Positions 34,524 to 47,392 are shown, counted from the stretch's first letter. The stretch: DNA of 64,000 bases from Triticum aestivum (GCF_018294505.1 NC_057796.1:271200458-271264457); one strand, 5' to 3'. The notes: generated from the sequence alone by a model not told the origin. Numbers and translations: made by a program.

Positions 34524-34528
34524 ACAGG
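34524..34528. other. Target-site duplicate acagg
   Basis: Matches 30273-30277 and marks the solo LTR insertion in the Angela-like LTR. Confidence 0.9.
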
Positions 34529-35833
34529 TGTCTCCAAAGGTACTTGTTGGGTTGGCGTATTTCGAGATTAGGATTTGTCACTCCGATTGTCGGAGAGGTA
34601 TCTCTGGGCCCACTCAATAATGCACATCACTATAAGCCTTGCAAGCATTGTGACTAATGAGTTAGTTGCGGGATGATGTATTACGGAACGAGTAAAGAGA
34701 CTTGCCGGTAACGAGATTGAACTAGGTATCGAGATACCGACGATCGAATCTCGGGCAAGTAACATACCGATGACAAAGGGAACAACGTATGTTGTTATGC
34801 GGTCTGACCGATAAAGATCTTCGTAGAATATGTAGGAACCAATATGAGCATCCAGGTTCCGCTATTGGTTATTGACCGGAGAGGTGTCTCGGTCATGTCT
34901 ACATAGTTCTCGAACCCGTAGGGTCTGCACGCTTAAAGTTACGATGACAGTTATATTATGAGTTTATATGTTTTGATGTACCGAAGGTTGTTCGGAGTCC
35001 CGGATGTGATCACGGACATGACGAGGAGTCTCGAAATGGTCGAGACATAAAGATTGATATATTGGACGACTATATTCGGACACCGGAAGTGTTCGGGAGA
35101 AGTTTCGGATTAAACCGGAGTGCCGGAGGGTTACCGGAACCCCCCGGGGAAGTATTGGGCCTTAGTGGGCCTTGAGGGGAGAGAGAGGGCAGCAGCCAGG
35201 AGGTGGCGCGCCCCCTCCCAGGAGGAATCCTAGTTGGACTAGGAGAGGGGGGCGCAGCCCCCTTTCCCTCTCCCTCTCCCTCTCTTTCCTTCCCCCCCTC
35301 TCTTCCTAGTTGGACTAGGAAAGGGGAGTCCTACTCCTACTAGGAGGAGGACTCCCCCCTCTCCTTGGCGCGCCTAGGGCAGCCGACCTCCCCCTTGCTC
35401 CTTTATATACGGGGGCTGGGGGGCACCTCTAAACACACTTGATATACGATATTTTAGCCGTGTGCGGTGCCCCCTCCACCATATTACACCTCGATAATAC
35501 CGTTGCGGAGCTTAGGCGAAGCCCTGCGTCGGTGGAACATCATCATCGTCACCACGCCGTCGTGCTGACGAAACTCTCCCTCAACACTCGGCTGGATCGG
35601 AGTTCGAGGGACGTCATCGAGCTGAACGTGTGCAGAACTCGGAGGTGCCGTGCGTTTGGTACTTGATCGGTCGGATCGTGAAGACGTACAACTACATCAA
35701 CCGCGTTGTTATAACGCTTCCGCTGTCGGTCTACGAGGGTACGTGGACAACACTCTCCCCTCTCGTTGCTATGCATCACCATGATCTTGCGTGTGGGTAG
35801 GAATTTTTTTTGAAATTACTACGTTCCCCAACA

Positions 35834-35868
35834 CTAAACGCTTTTATATTTCTTTACATAGGGAGTAG
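35834..35868. mobile_element. Stowaway MITE remnant split by the Angela-like element
   Basis: Joining 22719-22736 with the bases after 35838 gives actagtggtctaaacgctttt and then atatttctttacatagggagta, the end half of a Stowaway MITE whose terminus reads tttcttta.a.agggagta. The Copia element inserted at its ctaaa. The other MITE half is not evident on the left. Confidence 0.6.
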
Positions 35869-37346
35869 GTAAGAAACTAGCCGTGCAAGGGATTTATTTT
35901 TCTAGGTTTTTTGAAAAAAATACCGCCGTTGTGAACGTGACGCGTGTGACTGGTTATTTCTGTTCTTGTTTTTCTAACAGACACTTTGCACGTTCGTAAT
36001 TGTTCTGCCCTCCACCGCTTTGACCGTTATGGATCATGCCCTACAGCGCTTTGACACGGATAGGTGTCACAGTGAATTTTTAAGTGATGACACATGTGTG
36101 TTGAGTTTTGTTCCACCTCTTGGTTTCTTGGTTGGGCGACGAGATATTTATCTTTGGACCTTCTTCATCTCTCCCTAAGAATCCCGTCAAATCCTGTAAG
36201 ACTCGCATCAATTCGCCACCGCTTTGCCGCCGTACGCTCCTATAAAAGCCCATCCATCTTCAATACGTCTGCATCCGCCTATCCCTCCGCCTCATCATCT
36301 TGATCCCATCTGCTCTATAGGCACCGCTTCCATCCCGTCCACTGGACTAGAGCCATGTAGACCCATGGAGAGCATGACCAAGGAAGAGGAAGCAATGGCG
36401 GGGAAGGCAAAACTCTACCCAAATGATAAGTACCACATGTCAGGTGCGTGGCACTCCGGTCCTTACGTTTTTCGATGGCAATTCCAGTCACGAAAGGATG
36501 GTAAATTCCAATGACACATGACAAGTTTCTGTCAAAAAATAAATTTTAGTCGAAAGTTATCATGCATGCCAACTAAAGTTATCATCCTTTTTTTAGGGAA
36601 AAAGAAGGGATTGCACGTAACTAAACTTGCACCCCACACCTGACTAAATGGCAACTTTTGTAGATCCTTTTAGGCTAAGATTAAACTTTGGGTGTGCATG
36701 TAATGGTTCTACCACATTAAGTTGGAGGGGTGTCTACACACCTGATTAAATGGCAACTTTTGTAGATCCTTTTAGGATGAGATTAAACTTTGGGTGTGCC
36801 TCCTGACTTTAGTTGTGCAGTTTAATAATTTGTTCAGTTTTCCATAGGAAATATCTGTGATCTTTGGATGATGTATGAATGTTCAGGCTGTGCATGCATG
36901 TTTTGGATCCAATACTTTGTGATCCTGAATAGTTCCCCTATTTTCAGTTTAGATAAGCCAATGTTGCTCTTGGATCTTAGTAGAAGAAATATTGTTGTAG
37001 ATTTGGTTAATTTTTAAGGTGTGCCCTTCTACTCTGTTAGTTAAGCATCAATTTTTTTATTTATGCAACTACAGTGCAGTTGATACATACCTCATGGCAT
37101 CGAATTGTAGTTTCCATACTTGGTTAACTCCATGGTATATTAGCTATGCCTTTCGTCTATTATTCACAAGGATTGCACTGTAAGTACATAAGAAGATCAG
37201 AGGTACGCCTACTAAGATAAGTTTGTTATGAAAGTGGGCATGCCACTGATATCTAATACTTGAATTTCTGAACTTCTTGGGCACTGTGTGCATCACTATT
37301 CATCCTTGGTCATATGCTAAGGTATATCAGCATGCAACATACATAG
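35869..37346. other. Unassigned DNA with a candidate promoter and first exon
   Basis: A TATA box (tataaaag, 36241-36248) preceded by CT-rich DNA is followed by an ATG at 36365 reading MESMTKEEEAMAGKAKLYPN. A donor-like cag|gtgcgt follows at 36443/36444, giving a 26-codon first exon. I do not recognise the protein and found no later exon before 37346. At 36636-36697 and 36738-36799 a 62-bp unit (cacctgactaaatggcaact...) is repeated. The rest is A/T-rich without a supported feature. Confidence 0.35.
36636..36799. repeat. 62-bp direct repeat, 102 bp apart
   Basis: Both units run from cacctga(c/t)taaatggcaac to actttgggtgtgc with only a few differences. Confidence 0.88.
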
Positions 37347-38683
37347 TGAAAGTACTAGTTATCGACTAGAGGGGGGGTGAAAAGGTGATTTTTATGAAAG
37401 TCTTCAAAACACGAGGTCTTTGGAGACAAACAGTAGAAATGAACCTATATGATATGCAGCGGAAGATGAACTACACTAGACATGCCATATTCAAGTAAGC
37501 AGTATAGTTAAAGTACGAAGACTAACAGTAGCTAGGTAGTATGGATCAGAATGGAACACAGTATGAAACCAAACAGGTAATAGTCTTCACATAGTGAAGT
37601 CAATCAGATCAGGCAAGCAAGTAATGACTTCACGAAGACAAACTGAAATGTAAATGAAGTAGGGGATAGAACCAGTTGCTTGGTGAAGACAAGGATATGG
37701 TAGACCAGTTCCAGTTGCTGTGACAACTGTACGTCTGGTTAGGGAGGCTGAGATTAAACTCAGAAGACTATGTTTTCACCTTATTCCCCTTGAGCTAAGG
37801 ACACCCAGTCCTCGCCCAATCACTCTGGTAAGTCTTCAAGGTAGACTTCCAAACCTTCATAGACTTTGTTCACCGGCGATCCACAATGACTCTTGGATGC
37901 TCAGAACGTGACGCCTAACCGGCTGGAGGATGCACAGTCCTCAAGTGTAACAAGTCTTCAGGTCACGCGGACATAAAGACTTCAGTGATGCCTAACACTC
38001 TTTAGCTCTGGGTGTTTTGGGCTTTGTCCTCGCAAGGATCTCTCTCTCAAAGGCTTTGGAGGTGGGTTTCTCTCAAACGACAAAAGCCGTGCACTAACTC
38101 TGAGCATCCACCAACTTATGGTGTAGGGGGTGGGCTATTTATAGCCTGGAGGCAACCCGACATGATATGTCCGAAATGACCCTGGGTCGCTAAGGAACCG
38201 ACACGTGTCCAAGGTCGGATTTCAAACACACGCGACAGCTTGGCTTGGGCTACAAGCAAAGCTGACTCATCCAACTCTGGATAAGATTTGCTCTCATTGT
38301 CTTCGCTCGAAGACATAGGATTTTGGTTGAGCATCACTTCAGTCATCTGACTTTGTTCACTTGGACCCCACATAACAGTACGGTGGTTCCTATGACTCAA
38401 TAGAGAAGAAAAGGAAACTACGAAACAACTATGTCTTCGCACTCCATAGTCTTGAAGTGAATGTCTTCACAAGTCATTATCTTCATCGTGAATGTCTTCA
38501 CGAACCACCATTGTCTTTAATGTCTTCATAAATTTTTAGGGGTCTTCTCTAGTAGGTAAACCGAATCAATGAGGGACTACTACCTGTGTTATCCTGCAAT
38601 TCTCACAAACACGTTAGTCCCTCGACCATGTTTGTCGTCAGTACGCCAAAACCATCTAGGGGGTGGCACTAGATATACTTACA
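37347..38683 (-). repeat. 3' LTR of the SIRE-like element (1337 bp)
   Basis: On minus it starts TGTAAGTATATCTAGTGCC and ends CGATAACTAGTACTTTCA. A TATA box, CTATAAATAGCC on minus, lies at about 38134-38145. The five bases outside (catag, 37342-37346) should be the TSD; the partner is beyond the window. Confidence 0.8.
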
Positions 38684-38684
38684 A

Positions 38685-38700
38685 TCTCCCCCTTTTTGGT
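38685..38700 (-). other. Polypurine tract of the SIRE-like element
   Basis: On minus, CCAAAAAGGGGGAGA is one base or so from the LTR start TGTAAG. It is characteristic of the SIRE/Opie group. Confidence 0.8.
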
Positions 38701-39043
38701 GATTGATGACAAACTGGTTGAAGTTTTCAACGGGGATAAAAGTATGTGAAAGTTAAACTACTTGAGCATTGTCTTCATAGGTTAGAAAAGGCTCCCCCTG
38801 AAGATGTGCATATAAGTAGTTTGCTTTTGAATGCAAATGCACATGGCAGGTTTTACTTTGTGCAGATCCTCTTCAACACATGAAGACAATTCATCATGCA
38901 TACATAAGAATAATGAAGATAATGAAATGCATAATGAGAAATGGGCGTCTATAGAATGACTTCATGCGGAATTTATCATCGCATCACAAGGTAGCAGCAA
39001 AAATAGCAAACGACCATCAAGTTTAAGTGTTACAACACAAAAG

Positions 39044-40774
39044 TGAAGGAAATATGCCCTAGAGGCAATAATAAAGTTTTTATTTTATATTTCCTTATAT
39101 CATGATAAACGTTTATGATTCATGCTAGAATTATATTAATCGGAAACTTGATACATGTGTGGATACATAGACAAAACACCGTGTCCCTAGTAAGCCTCTA
39201 CTAGACTAGCTCGTTAATCAAAGATGGTTAAGTTTCCTAACCATAGACATGTGTTGTCATTTGATGAACGGGATCACATAATTAGGAGAATGATGTGATG
39301 GACAAGACCCATCGTTAGTTTAGCATAATGATCGTTAAGTTTTATTGCTATTGCTTTCTTCATATCATATACATATTCCTTTGACTATGAGATTATGCAA
39401 CTCCCGGATACCGGAGGAATACCTTGTGTGCTATCAAACGTCACAACATAACTGGGTGATTATAAAGATGCTCTACAGGTATCTCTGAACGTGTTTGTTG
39501 GGTTGGCATATATCGAGATTAGGATTTGTCACTTCGAGTATCGGAGAGGTATCCCTGGACCCTCTCGGTAATGCACATCATAATAAGCCTTGCAAGCAAT
39601 GTGACTAATGAGTTAGTTACGGGATGATGTATTATGGAATGAGTAAAGAGACTTTCCGGTAACGAGATTGAACTAGGTATGAAGATACCGGCGATCGAAT
39701 CTCGGGCAAGTAACATACCGATGACAAAGGGAATAACGTATGTTGTCATTACGGTACGACTGATAAAGATCTTCATAGAATATGTGGGAACCAATATGAG
39801 CATCCAGGTTCCGCTGTTGGTTATTGACCAGAGAGGTGTCTCGGTCATGTCTACATAGTTCTCGAACCCGTAGGGTCCGCACGCTTAACGTTCGATGATG
39901 ATTTTGTATTACATGAGTTATGTGATTTGGTGACCGAATGTTGTTCGGAGTCCCGGATGAGATCACGAACATGACGAGGAGTCTCGAAATGGTAGAGAGG
40001 TAAAGATTCATATATAGGACGATGATATTCGGACACCGGAAGTGTTCTGGGGGTACCGGGTACATATCGGGTCATCCGAAGGGGTTCCGGGCAACCCCCC
40101 GGCAACTATATGGGCCTAATGGGCCAAGAGGGGAAACACAGCAGCCAGCATGGGCTTATGCGCCCCCCATGTAGGCCGAACCTGGAGGGGAAGGAAAGAG
40201 GGGAAGAGAGAAAGGAAGGGGAGGGATTCGGCCTCCCCCTTCCTTCCCTCCTCCTTGGGGGGGGGGGCGAATAGTATTTGGGCCCCATGTAGGATTCCTC
40301 GTACTTGGGCGCCCCTTGGTTGCCCCCTCCCCCTCCCACCTATATATATGAGGGGGGAGGCGCCTAGAACACACAACAACTTCTGTTAGCTGTGTGCGGC
40401 GCCTTCCTCACATATTACACCCTCGGTCATATCTCCGTAGTGCTTAGGCGAAGCCCTGCGTGGATCACTTCACCATCACTGTCATCACGCTGTCCTGCTG
40501 ATGGAATTCTCCCTCGACACTTTGCTGGATCAAGAGTTTGAGGGACGTCATCGAGTTGAATGTGTGCAAAACTCGGAGGTGACGTACGTTCGGTGCTTGA
40601 TCGGTCGGAACAAGAAGAAGTTCGACTACATCAACCGCGTTGTCAAACGCTTCTGCTTGCGGTCTACGAGGGTACGTAGACACACTCTCCCCCTCTCGTT
40701 GCTATGCATCTCCTAGATAGATCATGCGTGAGCGTAGGATGTTTTTTTGAAATTGCATGCTACGTTTCCCAACA
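39044..40774 (+). repeat. 5' LTR of Angela-like copy 2 (1731 bp)
   Basis: TG...CA ends; followed by the gtggcatccgagccagg primer region. Confidence 0.9.
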
Positions 40775-42010
40775 GTGGCATCCGAGCCAGGTCTATGCGT
40801 CGATGATATGCAAGAGCATAACACAAAGAGTTGTGGGCAGTGATCGTGAAACTGCTTAGCACCAATGTCTTATTTTGATTCGGCGGTATTGTTGGATGAA
40901 GCGGCCCGGACCAACCTTACATGACCACGTTCATGAGACCGGTTCCACCGACAGACATGCAACTAGTTTTGCATAAAGGTGGCTGGCGGGTGTCTGTTTC
41001 TCCAACTTTAGTTGAATTTAATTTGACTGCGGCTGGTCCTTGTTGAAGGTTAAAACAACAAACTTGATAAATCACCGTTGTGGTTTTGATGCGTAGGTAA
41101 GAACGGTTCTTACTAGAAGCCCGTAGCAGCCACGTAAAACTTGCAACAACAAAGTAGAGGACGTCTAACTTGTTTTTGTAGGGCATGTTGTGATGTGATA
41201 TGGTCAAGACATGATGTAATATACGTTATTGTATGATATGATCATGTTTTGTAAAAGTTATCGGCAACTAGAAGGAGCCTTATGGTTGTCGCTTTATTGT
41301 ATCAAATGCAAATGCCATGTAATTGCTTTACTTTATCACTATGCGTTAGCGATAGTTGTAGAAGCAATAGTTGGCGAGACGACCACGACACTACGACGGA
41401 GATCAAGGTGTCAAGATGGTGACAATGGAGATCATGACGGTGCTTTGGAGATTGAGATCAAAGGCACAAGATGATGATGGCCATATCGTGTCACATATTT
41501 TGATTGCATGTGATGTTTATCTTTTATGCATCTTATTTTGCTTAGCACGACGGTAGCATTATAAGATGATCCCCTTACTAAAATTTCAAGGTACAAGTGT
41601 TCTCCTTGAGTATGCACCGTTGCTTCGTCGTGCTGAGACACCACGTGATGATCGAGTGTGATAAGCTCTACGTTCACATACAACGGGTGCAAGACAGTTT
41701 TGCACATGCGGAATTCTCAGGTTAAACTTGACGAGCCTAGCATGTACAGACATGGCCTCGGAACACTGGAGACCGAAAGGTCGAACGTGAATCATATAGT
41801 AGATATGATCAACATAGAGATGTTCACCATTGAAGACTACTCCACCTCACGTGATGATCGGACATGGTTTAGTTGATATGGATCATGTGATCATTTAGAT
41901 GACTCGAGGGATGTCTATCTAAGTGGGAGTTCTTAAGTAATATGATTAATTGAACTTAATTTATCATGAACTTAGTCCTGATAGTTTTTGCATATCTATG
42001 TTATAGATCA
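40775..42010 (+). other. Leader of Angela-like copy 2
   Basis: Untranslated part collinear with 24472-25740 of copy 1; no separate gene seen. Confidence 0.7.
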
Positions 42011-44349
42011 ATGGCCCGTGCTACCGTTCCCTTGAATTTTAATGCGTTCCTAGAGAAAGCTAAGTTGAAAGATGATGGTAGCAACTACATGGACTGGGTC
42101 CGTAACTTGAGGATTATCCTCAGTGCTGCACAGAAAAATTATGCCCTTGCTGCATCGCTAGGTGTGCCACCCCCTCCAGCAACTGCAGACGTTGTGAACG
42201 CCTGGCAGTCGCGTGTTGATGACTACTCGATAGTTCAGTGTGCCATGCTTTACGGCTTATAATCGGGACTTCAAAGACATTTTGAATGTCATGGACCATA
42301 TGAGATGTTCCAGGTGTTGAAGTTAATATTTCAAGCAAATGCCCGAGTTGAGAGATATGAAGTCTCTAACAAGTTCTATAGCTGCAATATGGAGGAGAAT
42401 AGTTCTGTCAGTGAACACATACTCAAAATATCTGGGTATCATAACCACTTGACTCAGTTGGGAGTTAATCTTCCAGATGATAGTGTTATTGACAGAGTTG
42501 TCCAATCACTGCCGCCAAGCTACAAAGCCTTCATGATGATCTATAATATGCAAGGGATGGATAAGACAATTCCCGAGCTCTTCGCAATGCTCAAAGCCGC
42601 GGAGGTAGAAATCAAGAAGGAGCATCAAGTGTTGATGGTTAACAAGACCACTAGTTTCAAGAAAAAAGGCAAAGGAAAGAAGGGAAACTTCAAGAAGAAT
42701 GGCAAGCAAGTTGACACTCCCGGGAAGAAGCCCAAGTCTGGACCTAAGCTAGAAACTGAGTGCTTCTACTGCAAAGGGATTGGTCACTGGAAGCGGAACT
42801 GCCCCAAGTATTTGGCGGATAAGAAGGATGGCAAATTGAACAAAGGTATATTTGATATACATGTTATTGATGTGTACCTTACTAATGCTCGTAGTAGTGC
42901 CTGGGTATTTGATACCAGTTCGGTTGCTCATATTTGTAACTCGAAACAGGGGCTACAGATTAAATGAAGATTGGCTAAGGACGAGGTGACGATGCGTGTC
43001 AGGAATGGTTCCAAGGTCGATGTGATCGCCGTCGGCATGCTACCTCTACATCTACCTTTGGGATTAGTTTTAGACCTAAATAATTGTTATTTGGTGCCAG
43101 CGTTGAGCATGAACATTATATCTAGATCTTGTTTAATGCGAGACAGTTATTCATTTAAATTAGAGAATAATGGTTGTTCTATTGATATGAGTAATATCTT
43201 TTATGGCCATGCACCCTTGAAGAGTGGTATATTTTTGTTGAATCTCGATCGTGGTGATACACATATTCATACTATTGATGCCAAAAGATGCAAAGTTGAT
43301 AATGATAGTGCAACATATTTGTGGCACTACCGTTTAGGTCATATTGGTGTAAAGCGCATGAAGAAACTCCATGCGAATGGACTTTTGGAATCACTTGATT
43401 ATGAATCATTTGATGCTTGCGAACCATGCCTTAGGGGCAAGATGACTAAAACTCCGTTCTCCGAAACAATGGAGTGAGCCACTGACTTACTAGAAATAAT
43501 ACTTACCGATGTATGCGGTCCGATGAGTGTTGAGGCTCACGGCAAGTATTGTTATTTTCTGACCTTCACAGATGATTTGAGCAGATATGGGTATATCTAC
43601 TTAATGAAACACAAGTCTGAAACATTTGAAAAGTTCAAAGAATTTCAGAGTGAAGTGGAGAATCATCATAACAAGAAAATAAATTTGAGTTACGAGTTTG
43701 GCCTTCATTTAAAACAATGTGGAATAGTTTCACAACTCACGTCACCTGGAACACCACAGCGTAATGGTGTGTCCGAATGGCGTAACCATACTTTATTAGA
43801 TATGGTGCGATCTATGATGTCTCTTACCGATTTACCACTATCGTTTTGGGGTTATGCATTAGAGACAACTGCATTCACTTTAAATAAGGCACCTTCTAAA
43901 TCCGTTGAGACGACACTGTATGAACTGTGGTTTGGCAAGAAACCTACGCTGTCGTTTCCTAAAGTTTGGGGTTGCAATGCTTATGTGAAAAAGCTTCAGC
44001 ATGATAAGCTCGAACCCAAATCGGAGAAGTGCGTCTTCATAGGATACCCAAAAGAAACTGTTGGGTACACCTTCTATCACAGATCCAAAGACAAGATATT
44101 TGTTGCTAAGAATGGATCCTTTCTACAGAAGGAGTTTCTCTCGAAAGAAGTGAGTGGGAGGAAAGTAGAACTTGATGAGGTAATTGTACCTTCTCTCGAA
44201 TTGGGAAGTAGCTCATCACAGAAAACCGTTCCCGTGATGCCTACACCAACTAGAGAGGAAGCTAATGATAATGATCATGAAACTTCAGATGAAGTTACTA
44301 CTGAACCTCGTAGGTCAACCAGAGCACGTTCCACACCAGAGTGGTATGG

Positions 44350-45849
44350 TGATAACCCACAAGTATAGGGGATCATTTGTAGCCTTTTTCGATAAATAAG
44401 AGTGTTGAACCCAACGAGGAGCTAAAGGTAGAACAAATATTCCATCAAGTTCTATCGACCACCGATACAACTCTACGCACACTTGACGTTTGCTTTACCG
44501 GAAACAAGTATGAAACTATTTTGTAGGTGTGATGCTAGAACTACTTTGCAAGAATAAAACTAGAAGTACTTTGCAAAAAAAAAATTTAGGTGTTTAGAAA
44601 AAGGGTTTGTGTCAACAAGAAAGTTATTTGTCGCTAGGCAATCGATAACAAGTACCGGTAATCATTCTTATAATTCTATATGAGGGAGAGGCATGAGCTA
44701 ACATACTTTCTCTACTTGGATCGTATGCACTTATGATTGGAACTCTAGCAAGCATCGGCAACTACTAAAGATCATTAAGGTCGTGAAACCCAACCATAGC
44801 ATTAAGTATCAAGTCCTCTTTATCCCATACGCAACAACCCACCTACTCGGGGTTTAAGCTTCTGTCACTCTCGCAACCCCACATAAGCAAATCATGAACG
44901 TATTGCAACACCCTACAGCGGGGACCCCTCGCGTTTGCGTGAGACGGAGGGCACCGTAGGACAATACCATAAATAAATATACAATCATACCAACCAAGAT
45001 CACGATTAACCCATAGGACAAAACGGATCTACTCAAACATCATAGGATAACCATAGATCATTGCGAAATAATATATGGAGTTGAGCACCATGTTTAAGTA
45101 GAGATTACAGCGGGGAGAAGAGGTGTTACACCTCTGCATATAGGGGGAGAAAGTTGGTGTTGACGCTAGCAAGATTGTTGATGTAGATCGCTGTCCCGAT
45201 CGTTGCCCCGGCGGCACTCCGGCGCCACCGAAAGCGAGGGGGGAGAGCCCCCCTCCTTCTTCTTCTTCCTTGGCCTCCCCCCTGGATGGGAGGAGGGATC
45301 CCCCTATGGTCCATGGTCTCCATGGCTGCGGATGGGCGGGAGCCCCTCAGAGATTGGATCTCCCTCTCTGTTCTCTTCTGTTTCGCATTCCCCTGATCTG
45401 GCCGAAAACCGTTTATTATATTCTGGGAGATCTATAACTCCGATTGCGCTAAGATTTTAACACGATTTTTTTCCAGATATAAGCTTCCTTGCACCCGAAG
45501 TAGAGATCCAACCGACGTTCCAGGAGGGCACAACCCACCACCACGGGCCAGGGGCCTCTGGCGCGCCCTGGTGTCTTGTGGGCTGTGTGGGCCTCCGTTT
45601 GCGGTGATTCCAACTCCCAAAAATCACATATATTCCAAAATAATTCTCCGTAAATTTTGTTACATTTGGACTTCGTTTGATATGGATTTTCTACGATACA
45701 AAAAATATGCAGAAAACAGGAACTGGCACTGGGCACTGGATCAATAGGTTTGTCCAATAAATCACATAAAAAGTTGCCAAAAATATGTGAAAGTTGTATA
45801 ATACTGGCATGAAACAATAAAAAATTATAGATACGACGGAGACGTATCA
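44350..45849 (-). repeat. Gypsy-type solo LTR, inverted (1500 bp)
   Basis: Read on minus it starts TGATACGTCTCCGTCGTA and ends TATACTTGTGGGTTATCA. Flanks are tatgg (44345-44349) and catgg (45850-45854), a 5-bp duplicate with one change; copy 1 shows the empty site tggtatggtaatcc at 28109-28122. The start resembles the LTR at 330-1760, but the end does not. There is no internal domain. Confidence 0.82.
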
Positions 45850-46673
45850 CATGGTAATCCTGTTCTGGAAGTCATGTTACTAGACCATGAAGAACCCACA
45901 AACTATGAAGAAGCTATGATGAGCCTAGATTCCGATAAATGGCTTGAGGCCATGAAATCTGAGATATGATCCATGTATGAGAACAAAGTGTGGACTTTGG
46001 TGGACTTGCCCGATGATCGGCAAGCCATTGAAAATATATGGATCTTCAAGAGGAAGACGGACACTGATGGTAGTGTTACTATCTACAAAGCTCGACTTGT
46101 CGTGAAAGGTTTTCGACAAGTTCAAGGGGTTGACTACGATGAGACTTCCTCACCCGTAGCGATGCTTAAGTCTGTCTGAATCATGTTAGCAATTGCCACA
46201 TTTTATATATTATGAAATCTGGCAAATGGATGACAAAACTGCATTCCTTAATGGATTTCTTAAAGAAGAGTTGTATATGATACAACCAGAAGGTTTTGTC
46301 AATCCTAAAGGTGCTAACAAAATGTACAAGCTCCAGCGATCCATCTATGGACTGGTGCAAGCTTCTCGTGGTTGGAACACACGCTTTGATGAGTTGATCA
46401 AAGCATATAGTTTTATACAGACTTGCGGTGAAGCCTGTATTTACAAGAAAGCGAGCGGGAGCACTACAACCTTTCTAATAAGTATATATGAATGACATAT
46501 TGTTGATCGAAAATGATGTAGAATTTTCTGGAAAGCATAAATGAGTGTTTGAAAGGAGTTTTTCAAAGAAATACCCCTGTGAAGCTGCTTACATATTGGG
46601 CATCAAGATCTATAGAGATAGATCAAGACGTTTGATAAAACTTTTGATGAGTACATACCTTGATAAGATTTTG

Positions 46674-46727
46674 AAGGAGTTCAAAATGGATCAGTCAAAG
46701 AAGGAGTTCAAAATGGATCAGTCAAAG
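46674..46727. repeat. 27-bp tandem duplication in decayed RT
   Basis: The unit aaggagttcaaaatggatca... occurs twice head to tail and adds nine codons without a frameshift. Confidence 0.88.
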
Positions 46728-47214
46728 AAGGAGTTCTTGCCTGAGTTGTAAGGTATGAAGTTGACTAAGACTCAGAACCCGACCACGGCAGAAGATAGAG
46801 AGAGAATAAAAGTCATTCCCTATGCATCAGCCATAGGTTCTATAAAGTATGCCATGCTGTATACCAAACCTATTGTGTACCTTGCCATGAGTTTGGCAAG
46901 GGGGTACAATAGTGATCGAGGAGTAGATCATTGGATGGTGGTCAAAATTATCCTTAGGACTAAGGAAATGTTTCTCGGTTATGGAGGTGACAAAGAGTTC
47001 ATCGCAAAGAGTTACATCGATGCAAGCTTTGACACTGATCCGGATGACTCCGAGTCTCAATCTGGATACATATTTAAAGTGGGAGCAATTAGCTAGAGTA
47101 GCTCCATGCAGAGCATTGTAGACATAGAAATTTTCAAAATACATATGGATCTGAATATGGCAGACCCGTTGACTAAACTTCTCTCATAAGCAAAACATAA
47201 TCACACCTTAGTAC

Positions 47215-47372
47215 TCTTTGGGTGTTAATCACATAGCGGTGTGAACTAGATTATTGACTCTAGTAAACCCTTTGGGTTTCGGTCACATGGCGATGTGAAC
47301 TATGGGTGTTAATCACATAAAGATGTGAACTATTGGTGTTAAATCACATGGCGATGTGAACTAGATTATTGA
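47215..47372. repeat. Short repeats before the 3' LTR of Angela-like copy 2
   Basis: The words gggtgttaatcacata and gatgtgaacta recur four times with small changes, and attattgactctagt occurs twice. Copy 1 has only the last part of this region (29670-29705). Confidence 0.8.
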
Positions 47373-47392
47373 CTCTAGTGCAAGTGGGAGAC

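Larger units (their letters stand above)
22737..35833 (+). mobile_element. Angela/BARE/WIS-type Copia retrotransposon, copy 1, nearly complete
   Basis: The ends are TGAAGGAAATATGCCCTAGA and ACGTTCCCCAACA, with the 5-bp TSD ctaaa on both sides (22732-22736, 35834-35838). The 5' LTR is 22737-24471 and the 3' LTR 29706-35833, the latter interrupted by a 144-bp filler and a 4.2-kb solo LTR. The interior holds a leader, a gag-pol frame broken by one deletion, and a purine tract (caagtgggagac) before the 3' LTR. The LTRs are very similar where compared, so the insertion is fairly young. The target was a Stowaway MITE remnant. Confidence 0.92.
29706..35833 (+). repeat. 3' LTR of Angela-like copy 1, interrupted
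   Basis: The LTR sequence is 29706-29762, 29907-30277 and 34529-35833. The gaps are a 144-bp filler and a solo LTR with its acagg duplicate. Removing them gives close to the 1735 bp of the 5' LTR. Only a few substitutions appear in the stretches compared (three in about 100 bp near 30180-30277). Confidence 0.9.
42011..47192 (+). pseudogene. Copia gag-pol pseudogene (Angela-like copy 2)
   Basis: Starts at ATG 42011 (MARATVPLNFN). Stops: TAA at 42260-42262 in gag, TGA near 42965 after the protease (where DTSS replaces the usual Asp-Thr-Gly-Ser), and TGA near 43475. A zinc knuckle CFYCKGIGHWKRNC is kept near 42764. In integrase a block including the second catalytic Asp (the QSDRGGEY region of copy 1) is deleted near 43680, and the final Glu region is altered (SEWRNH). 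A Gypsy solo LTR splits the linker at 44350. RT resumes at about 45850, keeps WIFKRKTDTDG and a stretch that copy 1 lacks, then breaks repeatedly. The YVDD site is lost to a TGA near 46494, and most of RNase H is deleted near 47095. Confidence 0.88.

Noticed and set aside
40106..40389. Overlapping short frames in the 5' LTR of Angela-like copy 2
   Set aside because: They lie in the purine/pyrimidine-rich promoter part of the LTR and recur in the 3' LTR.
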